A stretch of DNA of 64,000 nt from Sarcocystis neurona (lineage: Eukaryota > Apicomplexa > Conoidasida > Eucoccidiorida > Sarcocystidae), in contig KL647290.1 of assembly GCA_000727475.1 (NCBI GenBank), positions 5,238,405 to 5,302,404 of the forward strand. The letters run 5' to 3'. A program made the translations under genes and the position numbers. Below the pieces are notes generated by a model. That model was not told the origin of the DNA. It ran no database searches and saw only the letters and a list, made by a program, of their open reading frames with translations. Below are positions 46,190-58,552 of the stretch, in pieces. Every line of letters starts with the position of its first letter. Position 1 is the first letter of the stretch.

Positions 46190-46860
46190 ACGCCGGTCCA
46201 CCACTGCGATCCCCACTGCTGGTGCTGCTGCTGCTAGTGCTGCTGCTGTTGTTGCTGGCTGCAGCCCACGCGACGTCACTGGTTCTCTGTGCTGCTCTTG
46301 CCGCGCTTGTGCTGCTGGTCCTTCTCAAACTCTTCCGTTGTTGTCGGCACTGCTGTCCCTGCTCTTCTGTCTTTCGGCCCTCCCTGCTGCGGCTTCTGTC
46401 CCGCTGCTACTGCTTCTCCCTTCCTCCGCTCCTGCCTCTGCACTGCTGTTCTCGCTTCTACCTTGCTGATCCTGCTTACAACTGCTGCTGCTGCCGCACT
46501 GCTGCTGTCGCCTCTCCCTTCCACCGCTGCTGCTTCAGCACTGCTGCTGTCGTTTCTCCCTTCCTCCGCTGCTGCCTCTGCACTGTTGCTGCTGCCTCGG
46601 CATTGCTGCTGCTGCCTCTGCATTGCTGCTGTTGCTTCTACCTTGCTGCTGCTGCTTTCATTGCTGCTGCTTCTCCTATCTTCCTGTCGCCGCTGTGTCG
46701 AGCGGTGTTGCTGCAGCCGCTGTCTGTGGTGCTGCTGCTGCTGCTGGGATTGCTCTGTCTCTCTGCTCCTCTTCTTCCTTCCTTTTATCCGACACTGATG
46801 CTACTGCTGCTGCAGCTAATCTGCTGTTCCGCTCTTCCTCTCCTTTCAACAGAAAACTCA
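46190..46860 (+). repeat. imperfect CTG tract (CAG on the minus strand)
   Basis: About 670 bases dominated by CTG triplets interrupted by CTT, CCT and TCT. The plus frames give implausible Leu/Cys strings. The minus frames give Ala/Ser/Gln runs broken by charged segments, as in coccidian coding CAG tracts. Confidence 0.85.
46276..46860 (-). CDS. candidate Ala/Ser/Gln-rich coding exon(s)
   Basis: On the minus strand two overlapping open frames have charged segments that simple CAG expansion would not produce: SVSDKRKEEEEQRDRAIPAA (about 46790-46740) and then VSRISKVEARTAVQRQERRK and TTEEFEKDQQHKRGKSS (46500-46280). They are in different frames, so a short intron or a sequence error would be needed to join them. 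Amino-acid homopolymer runs are common in Eimeria proteins. No domain is recognised, and a non-coding explanation remains open. Confidence 0.3.
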
Positions 46861-46936
46861 CGTCGGTGCCGACGGAGGTCACAGTCGCCCACCCCTGCTG
46901 CGCTGCCATCTTCAGGCTGTCCACTGCGGGCAACAG

Positions 46937-47130
46937 GCAGCAGCAGTAAAAAAGCAGCAGCAGCAGTAGTAAAAAAGCAGCAGCAGCAGTGAAAAAGCAG
47001 CAGCAGCAGTGAAAACGCAGCAACAGCAGTAGAAAAGCAGCAGCAGCCGCAACAGCCGCAACAGCCGCAGCACCCGCAACAGCAGCAACAGCACCCGCAA
47101 CTGCAGCAGCAGCAGCCGCAACAGCCGCAG
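46937..47130 (+). repeat. CAG tract with a 20-24 bp higher-order unit
   Basis: CAG runs of four units alternate with TGAAAAAG or TAGTAAAAAAG spacers, giving a minisatellite, then degrade into CAGCCGCAACAG repeats. All plus frames through the spacers contain stops or Lys/Gln strings. It runs in the opposite orientation to the CTG tract at 46190-46860. Confidence 0.8.
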
Positions 47131-47536
47131 CAGCATCCGACGACGCGTACACGAGTAAGAATAGACAGGGGGAAAAAGACTCACCAAAGCGGCAATCGAC
47201 GCGGCAACACAAAGACAGACAGTCATTGCCAGCACGAAAATTGAGCTCGCCACAAAAGAAAAATTTTCAACTGTCGGAGACAGGAAAAGACAACAAAGAT
47301 TCTTCGAAGAATAAACTAACAAATGCATTCACCCGCACAGATACGCATACTTTACATACATACACCGAGAAAGAGAGACACAATGTTCCTACGCACGTAA
47401 ACAAACAAAGATGTGAACATATATACAACGTGTACGCGGTGTACGTGTATGTACACCTGGACGCATCTGGATCCGCAGCTCAAAGTTATACGGCGTGAGC
47501 GAACTTACATATATCCTCGCCTCCTCTTTTCTCTAG

Positions 47537-47690
47537 AAGTCCAGGAAAGCACGAAAACAGACGAACATGCAGAACGGCCTGTCTACGTGTCCACAAACGC
47601 GAACGACGTGCTGCTTCATCAAAATCTCCGTAGACACACACGGACACCGAGAAACGCGGGGGAAACTTTTTCGAGGAACATCTTTTTTTT
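47537..47690 (+). CDS. candidate internal exon
   Basis: A strong pyrimidine tract ending TTTTCTCTAG is followed by an open frame reading VQESTKTDEHAERPVYVS and then NANDVLLHQNLRRHTRTPRN. The composition is protein-like. The end is uncertain, with donors possible from 47605 to 47630, and the 3' limit given is nominal. It could belong to the same gene as the exons at 48435-48658. Confidence 0.3.
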
Positions 47691-48434
47691 TCTCTCTGGC
47701 TTCGCTCTTACGCTCCCTTCTGACTCTAAAAAGGAGCAGCTGCGGGCAACATCCTTGCTGTCGCTCTCTCTATCTCGGCTTGTGTCTCTTCCTCTCTGAT
47801 TTTATACGAGCAGCAACCGCATGTACTCATGAAGCACAAATAACCATCTCACGTGGGTCTGCCACACATGCATGGCATTACGTTGTGAACATCAACCCGG
47901 GATGCTCCTTTCCTTTCATATATATCGGCATATATGTTTCACCATCTACCCATGTACTACTTTCCCTCTCTCTATATATGTATATACGTACATACATATA
48001 TTTCCACAGGCAATACGCGTGGCCACGCATACACCTCTCTCTATATGTATATATATATATATACGTTTACTTATTTATTTACGAGCAATACGTGTGGGTA
48101 CGTACGCGTACACCTACATCACACACAGCTCTTCCCATCTGCGGGTATACAATATCCAGACATAGACGCATACAAGGCGGACGTCTACATATTTATCTAT
48201 CCATGTACATATATATATATATACATATGCATATATATATATATATATGTATATTATACACATGTACAAGACGGACGTCTATAAATCTATCTATCTATCT
48301 ACCCACATATATATGGGTATGCGTATGTGCACACATATATATACAGATACATGTATACATATGGATATACGACATATGTACGTGAATCCCTTTTCGCCTG
48401 CATCCATGCGTTACCCCAAAACAGACGCCTGCAG

Positions 48435-48658
48435 CAGAACAAATATCCCCGGCTGCTGCGTCTGCTCGTCTCGAGCAAATGTACCTCTTTTTCCTTTGCG
48501 AAAAACAAAGGTGATTCGCCATCTCACTTAAAGAATGTGCTGCTCCTCCTGCTGTCACTGGCCGCAAAATGAAAACTTCTTTTCTTCCAGCGTCACATAA
48601 AAGAGCTCCAACTCTACTTTTGAAAGTGGAAAAAATTAGCGTGCGCATGCGCAGATAT
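48435..48658 (+). CDS. two phase-matched internal exons, unidentified protein
   Basis: Exons 48435-48510 and 48591-48658 are separated by an 80-base intron. They have good acceptors (GCCTGCAG and TTTTCTTCCAG) and join in phase (G plus CG gives Ala): NKYPRLLRLLVSSKCTSF, SFAKNKASHKRAPTLLLKV, EKISVRMRRY, then a GTATAT donor into TA/CA simple sequence. The product is basic. A later frame at 49011-49096 (KFCTEFSCTRGLTAHYRLIF, then a stop) may be the last exon. No family is recognised. Confidence 0.4.
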
Positions 48659-51023
48659 GTATATATATATGTACACCACCTACAGACGTACAGATATACA
48701 AATATAGACCTGTGTCAGTTCCTACTAGCACACTTTCCGTATATCAATTTACGTGCCTTTACGCAGGCATATGCATATATATATATATATATGTTCAAAC
48801 GTTTATGTATATATCAATTATATACATATATGCATACGCACGTGCACACATGTACATACACAGAAGTGTGTATATATATACGTGTCCACGCTATGTCTGC
48901 GTCTATAGGGGTGTATATATATATATATACTGAAAATGCATGTTTGTATATGTATGCATATATATATATATATGTACATGCGTACAAATACACAAATATA
49001 TGTATATATATGGACTGTGATGTACGCAAATTCTGTACAGAATTCTCCTGTACTCGTGGACTTACAGCGCACTACCGCTTGATCTTCGAAAACTGAAAGC
49101 TGCAACACACATACACACACATACATACATCAATACATGCATACATATACGTATACACCACTGATGTGTGCCGGAAGAATGAAGCTTTACACTTGCAACG
49201 AAGAGAAGATATATATTTACACACACGTATACACACATACAGCACGCATACCTACATCACACTAACGCATAGAGAACTATTCATATATATATATAATATC
49301 CACAACCACATTAAAAAAACGCATACATGCATATATATATGTCTATGTACATATACGCTTAAATCAGTACCAGTAGAAAATGTCTACATCCGGCGCAGGT
49401 GAAAGATATGTACACATGTAATACGCGAATTTCTTTTTTCTCTCTGTCTTCCTTTCTCTCGTCCTTTATGCGTTTGTTCATACGCTAGTAATACATATAT
49501 ATATATATATATTTACACACATGTGAAATCGACACACACGTACACCTGTGTAGAGGAAAATAACACGCAGATAATACACGTAATATATCAGACGCTACAC
49601 ATATTAAACCCTCATTCACCCAACTTAAAACATACACATATATATACTTCTCTGTATGCGTGTCCATCTATCACACACACACACACACATATGCGCGCTC
49701 AGACAAGCACTGTACAGACACACGCCAAAAGTACGGCGACCTATTAAAACACGAGTTGTTCCTCGACTTCCCCACAAATGTTTGCGTACATATATATGTG
49801 TACAACACACACTTTTACCCTTCGCATATATATATATATATATGGTGTCAAGTATAGGCGTGAATAACTACATAGATACATCCCAGTGGTTCGGGGAGTC
49901 AAAGAAAAAAATATCAACCAGCGTATTTATATATATATGAAGTTCTATCCCAGGGCTGTTTCTTCTACATGAATCTGACTCTGCACTCCCGCATCTCGAC
50001 GACCACGCACAAGCACGTGCACGTCAGCAAAAAATCAACACTCAAGCAATATTAGCTGTACTAATACATACATATGTATACATATAGATAGATGGAGACA
50101 AGGAGACATACAGACAAAGATATATATATTGAGATATAGACAAGGAGACATATAGACAAAGAGACATACAAGCATACATATATATATAGACACATAGACA
50201 ATGGGACATACAGACAAAGAGACACACAAGCATATATATATATATATATACTGACACACAGGCATTGGGAGACGTAGACAAAGAGACATACATGCACATA
50301 GAAATTTTGTTTTTTTGTTTCAAAAAGAGGTGTGACCTGTATGTTATTCGACGTTGAAGCGAACGTTTGTACCAGCACAATCGACACACCTACGCGGGCA
50401 GGTTGCACACATGTACATACATACACGTATATTATTCACATAATCCCCCCCCCCCAAGGCCACATGTGTATATACCCATATATGTATATATATATATGGA
50501 GGTAATGCTTTTCTTGAGAGGCATGCCGTTGTCTGAGCAGGCGTGTAGTAAGCTCGTGTAGATTATTTGTTCTTTTCGACTGGCTTGACAAAAAGATGAA
50601 GTGGTGCACGATAGATACTTTCTCGTCTATACACGGATGCGCGCCCCGACACGAGTAAAGCCAGGAGAACCGAGAGAGAGAGGAAGAAAGTTATACTACC
50701 AGAATAGCTCTTGTATATATTTATAGATATGGAAAGGAGAAGATCTCCTTGCAACGCAAAATAACACGCACGCGTCTACACACATACATATAAGAAAAGG
50801 AGGACAAGAATATCTTTAGTCGGCACAGCGACCCAGACAGAAAGAAAAACGTGAGAGTGGGTATTCCTCACGCTGCACAGGCGACAAAGACTGCAGAAGA
50901 AGGGAGAAGAGAGCGAAAAAGAGGGGAGGGAGGAAAAGGGATACAGAGAGAGAAGAGAACAAATATACGGCTGGAAGAGAAGATTAAAAGTCGCCGACTT
51001 TTCCGCGATTTTTCGTTGTGTCA
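48659..51023. other. CA/TA simple sequence and purine-rich DNA
   Basis: 48659-50560 is almost entirely CA/TA simple sequence on the plus strand, with AT cores at 48775-48790, 48955-48972, 49495-49512 and 50230-50250, and a four-fold ACAAAGAGACATACA(A/T)GCA-type repeat at 50100-50300. 50860-50990 is a polypurine tract (GA, GGA). Apart from the possible exon at 49011-49096, no gene is seen. Confidence 0.6.
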
Positions 51024-51099
51024 ATGCCGAAGTACTCGTCCGAGGAGATGCTGCGCTTGTGCGGGTCTACGGCGACGGCTGCCGTGAAGGAGGCAGCAG
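51024..51099 (+). CDS. candidate first exon with a 4E-binding-like motif
   Basis: An ATG at 51024 opens MPKYSSEEMLRLCGSTAT and AAVKEAAG before a GTCTGC donor at 51100 (25 codons plus one base). The start lies just after a purine-rich 5' region. The Y-x4-M-L-R pattern resembles the eIF4E-binding motif of 4E-T and GIGYF proteins, though with Met for Leu. The downstream exon is not certain: the large exon at 53181 needs a different phase, so at least one exon, possibly in the gap, is missing. It is notable alongside the start at 63052. Confidence 0.4.
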
Positions 51100-52186
51100 G
51101 TCTGCAGATGACAGCGCAGCGGAGCAGCACGAGAAACATGCGCACACTCTACTTTTTCTGCTCTTCTCCACAAAAATAAAATGGAGACGACAGACGCACA
51201 AAAACGTGTCTCGCGCGAATTGCTGCAGACGCGCGGGTGCTGCAGGGAAAGGAGAGACGCGACCCCACGAGGACATGCGCGCACAGGTGGACGCACATAA
51301 AGAGGGGGGGGAGGGAGACGGCGACAGACAGAGACAGAGACAGCGAGAAAAAGGAAGAAATAGCGAGCTGCAACACGAGCACATCCGGACAGTGAATTGC
51401 TTTATCGAAGATACTCAAAACGAACAAGTAAATCGCCAGACACCGACACATCAAGAGAAAACAGTTCCTTGTTCTTGATCTTCTTTCTGTGCGTAGATGC
51501 ACCCGTACAATACACACACGTACATGGGAAATCAAGAAGGTGCGCGTCCTACACGTATCTATACCCTCGTGGATTCGTGTATATACACCCGTGCCCATGT
51601 AATATACATATCCCTCCTATACGTAATAAATACGTATGTATTCATCTACCTACATATATATATATATATATATATCTAGATAGATATATATATATATATA
51701 TACATACATAAACATCTATACATCCATCCACATACTATATACATATCCCTTGTGCGTAAAATAGGTACGTATATATGTATATATATCCCTTGTACGTAAT
51801 ATATATATATGTACGCCTATATATCTATGCACGTACAATATATATATATATGTATATACGGAATATATGCATACATGTATATACATCTGTATTTAGCTAC
51901 GTATTATAGGCATATCCTTGTACAGGGATGGATACTGCCTTCCTATTAAGTAGCCTGACTTTTCTCTTGGTTTATCTACAGGTATTAATAAATCATATAT
52001 ACATACATATGTATATATATATACATGACATCCCCGGTCACACACACCCCCATATATCTATATATACACGTCTGAGCACTACACCGTGTACACACACGTT
52101 TGCATATATATGTATATATATATATATACATATGTATAGTACACCCGTACACACTACGTCTACGATAACTATACACACACGTTTGC

Positions 52187-52221
<35 letters not shown>

Positions 52222-52639
52222 NNNNNNNNNNNNNNNNNNNNNNNNNNNNNNNNNNNNNNNNNNNNNNNNNNNNNNNNNNNNNNNNNNNNNNNNNNNNNNN
52301 NNNNNNNNNNNNNNNNNNNNNNNNNNNNNNNNNNNNNNNNNNNNNNNNNNNNNNNNNNNNNNNNNNNNNNNNNNNNNNNNNNNNNNNNNNNNNNNNNNNN
52401 NNNNNNNNNNNNNNNNNNNNNNNNNNNNNNNNNNNNNNNNNNNNNNNNNNNNNNNNNNNNNNNNNNNNNNNNNNNNNNNNNNNNNNNNNNNNNNNNNNNN
52501 NNNNNNNNNNNNNNNNNNNNNNNNNNNNNNNNNNNNNNNNNNNNNNNNNNNNNNNNNNNNNNNNNNNNNNNNNNNNNNNNNNNNNNNNNNNNNNNNNNNN
52601 NNNNNNNNNNNNNNNNNNNNNNNNNNNNNNNNNNNNNNN
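52222..52639. other. assembly gap (418 N)
   Basis: The run of N is flanked on both sides by perfect AT dinucleotide repeats (52190-52221 and 52640-52666), so the gap was caused by, and probably contains, an AT microsatellite of unknown length. Frames drawn across it are meaningless. Confidence 0.99.
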
Positions 52640-53180
52640 TATATATATATATATATATATATATATAAGTACACTTATCCACACCACGTCCAGTACAACT
52701 GTACGTTCTACACACACGTTTAAATATAGATATATATAGTAAGTACACTGTTATATACATGGCTACATCTCATGTATGTACACGTGTATGTACGTCTTGA
52801 TGTTGCACGTATACACATATATATATATATATATCTCCGTTTGCGCAGCAATATAATTTCTAAATCACGAGAAGCATACACAGATATATATGTAGAGAGA
52901 GAGAGACAGAGAGAGGAAGGGGGAGAGATATATGCATGCCCGACCAGCATTGTTCTACGTGGGTGCAGGTCCAGGTCTCTTCACACATTCTGACATGCGT
53001 ATAAGGGAGAATAAATCAAAGAGAGAGAAGCGGGAAAGGTGGCCGACCGTTCTGTAGACGAAGAGCCAAAATATTGTTCGGAAGAGATAGATTTGGCGTT
53101 CGTAAATCGGCCGGGATGTTCTCCAGCAACTGTCCCTTTTACGCCTCCTCCGCCTTGTCCTCCTCCTCCTCCTCCGCTAG

Positions 53181-53805
53181 GCGCTGTGACGCTGTACGTA
53201 CACCGCAGGAGCACACCATTTCCGTCATCTGGGACAGAAATCTGATACATCCTCCAGTGCAAAAACGTTCCTCGAGTAACAATATGTTCAGACACTCTCC
53301 ACACGAAGTGTCAGTGCATGCGGAAGGGAACTCTCATCCACACTTTCGCCTCTCCTTCGGAACTGTAGCAGCCAAACGATGTGCGGCTTCTGTCGGGTGT
53401 CTGTACACCCCAGACAAGAGGTGCAGACAGCCCACAACGATGTGCGCAACGGAGTCGCGCTCTGTAGTACGGTGTGTGGCACACCGGGTCGTCTCTATAC
53501 ATATTAATGACAAGGCTATAGGCACTTATATGTTTATGCTTACAGAATTACATAGCGCACGCGCACGCCGGGAAGGCAGTGTGCCTCTCTGCGGTGTACG
53601 TACACCGCAACGTTCCCCTGATACTACTGCTCGTTCACCTCAACCGCTTACGTCCAAGAGAAGACACTTCTTCAGAGACTTGTCATATCGGCTACGCCAC
53701 AAGGGAAGGTCCTTTCACAAAATATCTACAAGGCCGGTGCAGTGTACATATCTTCCCCCCTGTAACTCTAAATTCTATACACACACTACTATTCTCCGGG
53801 TTTAA
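53181..53805 (+). CDS. terminal exon of about 207 codons, unidentified basic protein
   Basis: A classic acceptor, CCT repeats ending CCGCTAG, is followed by one base and 207 codons to a TAA at 53803. Landmarks: TPQEHTISVIWDRNLIHPPV, SPHEVSVHAEGNSHPHFRLS, KRCAASVGCLYTPDKRCRQP, RVVSIHINDKAIGTYMFML and FRDLSYRLRHKGRSFHKIS. It is basic and Cys/His-containing, with no recognised family. A frame upstream (PKYCSEEIDLAFVN at 53060-53110) may be part of an earlier exon. Opposite-strand frames are Gly-rich over the CCT tract and less convincing. Confidence 0.5.
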
Positions 53806-54892
53806 AACAGCTCATGCTTCGCGTAAGGTGAACGCCTCGCTCATGCGCTGGAAACGTAATCGTCTTTTTATACAGAAAAGGGATACTGATGCACGCCACC
53901 GTGTATCCACGTAATTACTACCTCATACACTTCTTTACATATACATGTATATATATATATGTACACATATATACATATATGTGCACACATATACATCTAT
54001 ATGCACATGTACCCACATATATACCATTTACATATTTGTACATACACTTCTTTCTCATATGTACATCCCACACGTACACTAGTGTTTTTGAATTCAATTA
54101 GACGCATACATAACTACTACTGTATTTATACATATAAATATATATGCGTGTACTCATATATACACATGTGTGCACATACACTCATATATATATATACACA
54201 TTTGTACACATACTGCATTCTCGTATGCACGTGTATACCCCGCAGGTACACTAGTGTTTTCTGCTTCAGTTAAACGCATGCATAAGAAGTATAGCCCTCA
54301 CACACACACACACACACACACGCACACACATCGACACGTGCATACACACACGCGTACATACACTTACGCATGCGAACCTCTCTGTAGACACGCTTTGAAT
54401 ATTTTATATGAAATTCACCACATACGTACGGGTGTCTCGACCCCCGCATATTCGTTTCTGCCCTATCACTTGCAACCTGCAATGATCTGGAGGGAAAAAG
54501 AAGAGCGACGGAGAAGAACAGAACATGGGTACGTACTCATACACGCAGACACGGAGAGGGAAGGACAAAAAGTAAGAGACACAGAGAGAGGAAACCGGAC
54601 ACCGCGTAATAGAAGTGGAAGGTTTACGTATACGAATCTATTCACACATACGTGTATATACATAGATCGAAAGAGGGACACAGACAGACAGCAAAAATAG
54701 ATAGGAGAGCGCGAAAGGGAGATATACAGCGGGGAGAGAAGAGATTTATCGAGAAGACGATATCAATCTAGGAGAGAGCAAAGGCCGAGAGAGATACAAT
54801 TACCTGCTGCTTGTTGTCGCCTGCGAGCCGAGAGTAAGCGAGCCCCCTCCTCCCGCACCTGCTGCTCCCACATCTGCTCCTGCTCCGCCCCG
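53806..54892. other. CA/TA simple sequence, no gene
   Basis: CA/TA repeats occupy 53930-54370, including a perfect CA run at 54300-54321. A repeated ACACTAGTGTTTT block occurs at 54077 and 54248, within two copies of a roughly 170-bp diverged unit. 54490-54790 is purine-rich. No exon is seen. Confidence 0.6.
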
Positions 54893-54934
54893 TTGCTGTG
54901 CCATTCCCGTAGCGCCGCCTACGAAGGATACCCG

Positions 54935-55470
54935 CAGCAGCAGCAGCACAAATATCGCCAACACGCAGCAGCAGCATCAGAAGCATCAGCAAGAAAACAA
55001 CATCAGCAGCCACATAATCAGCAACATGCAGCAGCAGCAGCCGCATCACAGGCGTCCGCAACAAAGCAACACCTCGCCACACAAAAACCCGACGAAGCAG
55101 CTGCGGCAGCCCGGCGTCGCAGGCGCAGTACCAGCAGGTCGCACAACGGCAGCAGCAGCACGCACAACAGCAGCAGCAGCACGCACAACAGCAGCATTAG
55201 CAGCCACAACAGCAGCAGCAGCAACAGCTGTAGCACCAGCCACAAGAGCAGCAGCAGTAAGAGCTGTGTAGCAGCAGCAGCAGCCGCAGCAGCAAAGCTT
55301 CCGCAGCAGCAACAGCCGCAGCGATAGCAGAGCCACCGCAGCAACAACAGCGACACAGCAGCGGCGCAACTGCAGCAGTAGAGCAACCGCAGCAGCAGAG
55401 CAGCGCAGCAGCAAAGCTTCCGCAGCAGCAACAGCAAAGCCACCGCAGTCCCATCCCAAGCGCAGCAGCG
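54935..55470 (+). repeat. imperfect CAG tract
   Basis: Long imperfect CAG/GCA/CAA tract, including three 21-base units (GCACAACAGCAGCAGCA-type) at 55140-55195. A plus frame from 54893 to 55327 reads Gln/Ala/Ser with charged breaks such as KQHLATQKPDEAAAAA, so it could be coding. The minus frame is Leu-rich and not credible. It runs head to head with the CTG tract of the next gene. Confidence 0.75.
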
Positions 55471-55488
55471 TAAGAGGATGCTACAGAC

Positions 55489-57160
55489 CTGCTGCTGCTG
55501 CGCGAGCGGTGGCAGCGATTTCCTTTTCAAAGTCGAAGTCCACATCAAGCTTGCGAGCCCGCAGCGTCCCGGCTCCAGGAGGGGGTGCCGCTGTCACTGC
55601 GCTGCTCTGGCTCAGCAGCAGTCCTCCTCCTCCTGCAGTAGCAGGAGCAGCAGACTTTCCCCCAGAGGCCGGCGGCGCCGCTGGTGCGGCTCGACTGCTG
55701 GCGCTGCTGATACCGCCGCCCGGAGCGAAGGAGAGTGACGCCGACGACGCACTTGTTGCAGCGGCAGGAACAGTCGCAGCAGCAGGAACAGCACCTGGAG
55801 GATAAAAGAAGCTGTCGACACTATTCTGCAGTCCGGGGCGTCCTGCAGCCTGGCTCAACACTCCTCCTGCTGCTGCTGCCGGGCCTGCTGCCAAGGTCGC
55901 AACGTTCGACGGCACGACGCCGAAGCCCGAGCCCAGCACCTGCTGCTGCTGCTGTGGACTTTGCTGCTGTTGCATGTTCTGCTGCTGCTGCAAGGTTGTC
56001 GTCGTAGGTGTTGTTGCGAAGGTAGGAGCAGCAGCAGCGCCGCCCGGCGTCGTCGAATTCGGGAGCCGCCACCCCGCGGCATGCATTTCCTGTGCTACAA
56101 GTTTCTGCGACCCACAGACAGAAGAAGAAAAAGAAACAATCTGTGTGCCCACATTGAGTGCTGCAGCCAGAAACCTCACGAAACGCAGTCTCGTCAAATG
56201 AGAGAGAAGTGAGAAGAAATGAAAAAACCGCCCCCCCGTCCCACACGGGTGCACACACGTCTGGTGCTCTCGTCCAGCACAGCACAGCAGCAGGTCCCTA
56301 TCTCTGCGAATGCCACTGCAAGGCACCTGCTGCTGCTGCAGCGGAAGAGCCAAAAGGAATGAACAAGAGGGGAAAATTCAGCGGAATAACGGGGAAGAAT
56401 GAACAGAAGGAAGAAGAGCCACCGGGAGGACGAAAGTGCAGGAGAAAATGCTGCGACGCAGAAGCACAGAAGTGGACCGGCAACACAAAGAAATGAAGAC
56501 AAACAGAGAGTTCTTCATAGAGGAAGTGGGCAGGACCGCATACGCATGTGGTACACATGTCCGAACAGTTGCAGACATGCAGCACTACCGCCTGAATATT
56601 ACACGTGCTTGCGTGGGTAGACAACAGCGTGGCAGGGACCTCAAAAAGTATGGACACTGCTATTAAATATATCAATTTCTACGCATGCACATATATATCA
56701 AGTATACGGGTGCACGTGTATGTATGTACACGTACATATATGCAAACATATAAATATGTATGTGTGTGAGAATACGTACGTATGAGTACACAGACGTATC
56801 CTACATACTTGGGTAACACACACAGAGAGAGACTAAGGAGACAGAGGCTCCCACCCATCTGCAGACACGTATAAATATACATGTGGATTTCCACATACAC
56901 ATATACAGACTGAAACACGCATGTATACATACGCGTATTTATTCATACGTATGTATCTTCACATATATACATGTTCACATACATATATAAAGTTCTTGTG
57001 GGCACATATAAACAATACACATTTATATTCATATGTACGTATATTGGAGTCAGCTTCATGTGTGTCTACAAGTTGGCTGCAAAACGTCATGCGCCCCAGG
57101 TGGGGGAAGTCAAAGGCCAAAGACAGAAATGCGGACGCCGCGATATCGGCTGTGCCGCTG
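55489..57160 (-). CDS. Gln/Ala/Pro-rich protein, large internal exon
   Basis: The main exon is 55489-56104 on the minus strand: acceptor TGGGTCGCAG, 205 codons plus one base, GTCTGT donor. It reads KLVAQEMHAAGWRLPNST, then a Gln-rich tract (LQQQQNMQQQQSPQ), Ala/Ser/Pro/Gly-rich low complexity, and ends with TLRARKLDVDFDFEKEIAAT, an acidic conserved-looking motif. An upstream exon 57070-57160 on the same strand (ADIAASAFLSLAFDFPHLGR, then a GTAGAC donor) joins in phase; its acceptor is poor. Probably an intrinsically disordered nuclear or RNA-binding factor, but no family is named. The next exon downstream was not found; the intron there enters the CAG tract of 54935-55470. Confidence 0.5.
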
Positions 57161-58441
57161 CTATCTCTCTGTCTCTCTATCTAAAAAAATGATACACATA
57201 TACATATATATACAGAGAGAGACAGAAACAAGTAGATATATAAATATGTACATATATATACATGTATACATATACACGTTCCAATGTATCTACTTATATA
57301 TGTATATGTGTACAGGTGAGCGACCACAGTCATATAGGTACACACACACACGCACACATACACACATGTATACACACAGACGGAGAGAATATATATACGT
57401 TTGCACATACATATATATAGAGAGAGACAGACAGACAGATGTAGCTATGACTGCAGAAGTTCTGTACACACACAGATCCATTCATCTCTCTATGCGCCCA
57501 TATTATTTATATATACATACGTATCAACATGCTGTAGTCACCGATACATACGTGTGTATACATGTATATCCATATATATACATATAGAGAGAGAGATACA
57601 TAGATAGATAGATAGATAAACAAGTAGTCTGACGTAGGAGCGAATGAACACATGCATGCATATCTATGCGTACGTATGTACAGAATATGAATGCGCCTGT
57701 AAACATACAAATATCGTCCACAACCCCAGAGATAAATAGATACGTATCTGTACGTCTACAGACAGATAATACGCAGACAGGTGCATTTAGAGACAAGTAA
57801 AAAATTTTAATACATACACATCTACGCACCTATACGTATATGTGGACGTCATGCATACGTACACACACCAGATATATCAATATCCTGCAGGGTCACACAT
57901 GCACATATGCGTATGTCTGTATGGATAGCTACGGGGAGGCGGACACATCTACGTATATATAAGGATATGCATACACATCATATATATATATACCCACCCA
58001 TCAATAGATTATGGATGCAGGCCTGCCTATCTGCGTGTCTAGACGAAAGCGGCGCTACACGGGAGAACAGCCGAGACGCAGGTACGCACAGAATAGAAGC
58101 AGAGAGGAAACCGCCGAGCACGTGTTCACACGCAAACGGCTGCTGGTCCACATATCACAAAACGGAGTGAAACACGATACACCGTTGCTTCTCCTGTTGC
58201 CGGCTCACAGCGAAGGAGGACCGCCAACTGCAGGAGCAGACAATTCCACGGGTGCGCAGCAGTGAGGAGAATCATCACACACAGCACGCCACAGCAACTT
58301 TCGTCAAAACTTGGCTGCGTAGAAGTTTCTTCGCCGCCCACAGCAAAGAAACGAGGGCCAACGAGAAGGGAAAGGAAAGGCAGAGTAAAAGTGCGAGACA
58401 GAGAAGACGAGGACAGGCAGACAAGAGAAGAATGCCCCTAC
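57161..58441. other. CA/TA simple sequence, weak coding signals
   Basis: 57185-57980 is TA/CA simple sequence with GAGA runs. A plus frame at 58011-58263 (RRKRRYTGEQPRRRYAQNRS) and its neighbour to 58728 are open, but Lys/Arg-rich because the strand is purine-rich. No splice partner is evident. Confidence 0.4.
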
Positions 58442-58552
58442 GTCCAGCTGCTGCTTGTATCTCGCCGCCAGTTTCCCGTGGTAGTCGATCGCTCTCGTCG
58501 CGTCAAGTCTGCAGATCCGCAGCAGCCGCAGCAGCAGCAACTGCACAGAAGT
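58442..58552 (-). CDS. candidate internal exon
   Basis: On the minus strand, acceptor CGCCTTGCAG, 37 codons and a GTAGGG donor: SVQLLLLRLLRICRLDATRA, then IDYHGKLAARYKQQLD. The second half is convincing protein; the Leu run comes from a CTG tract. It starts and ends between codons and may belong to the gene at 55489-57160, but the phase of the exon between them does not fit. The plus strand is also open here. Confidence 0.3.

Noticed and set aside
46222..46992. 256-codon open plus frame, mostly Leu/Cys
   Set aside because: It is the reading of CTG repeats in the Leu frame. Such strings are typical antisense products of CAG tracts; the opposite strand has charged, protein-like segments.
51928..52760. 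Long open frames crossing the N run
   Set aside because: They exist only because N codons are not stops, and they are flanked by Tyr-Ile strings from AT repeats.
55018..55548. 176-codon open minus frame, mostly Leu
   Set aside because: It is the same effect: the antisense of a CAG tract.
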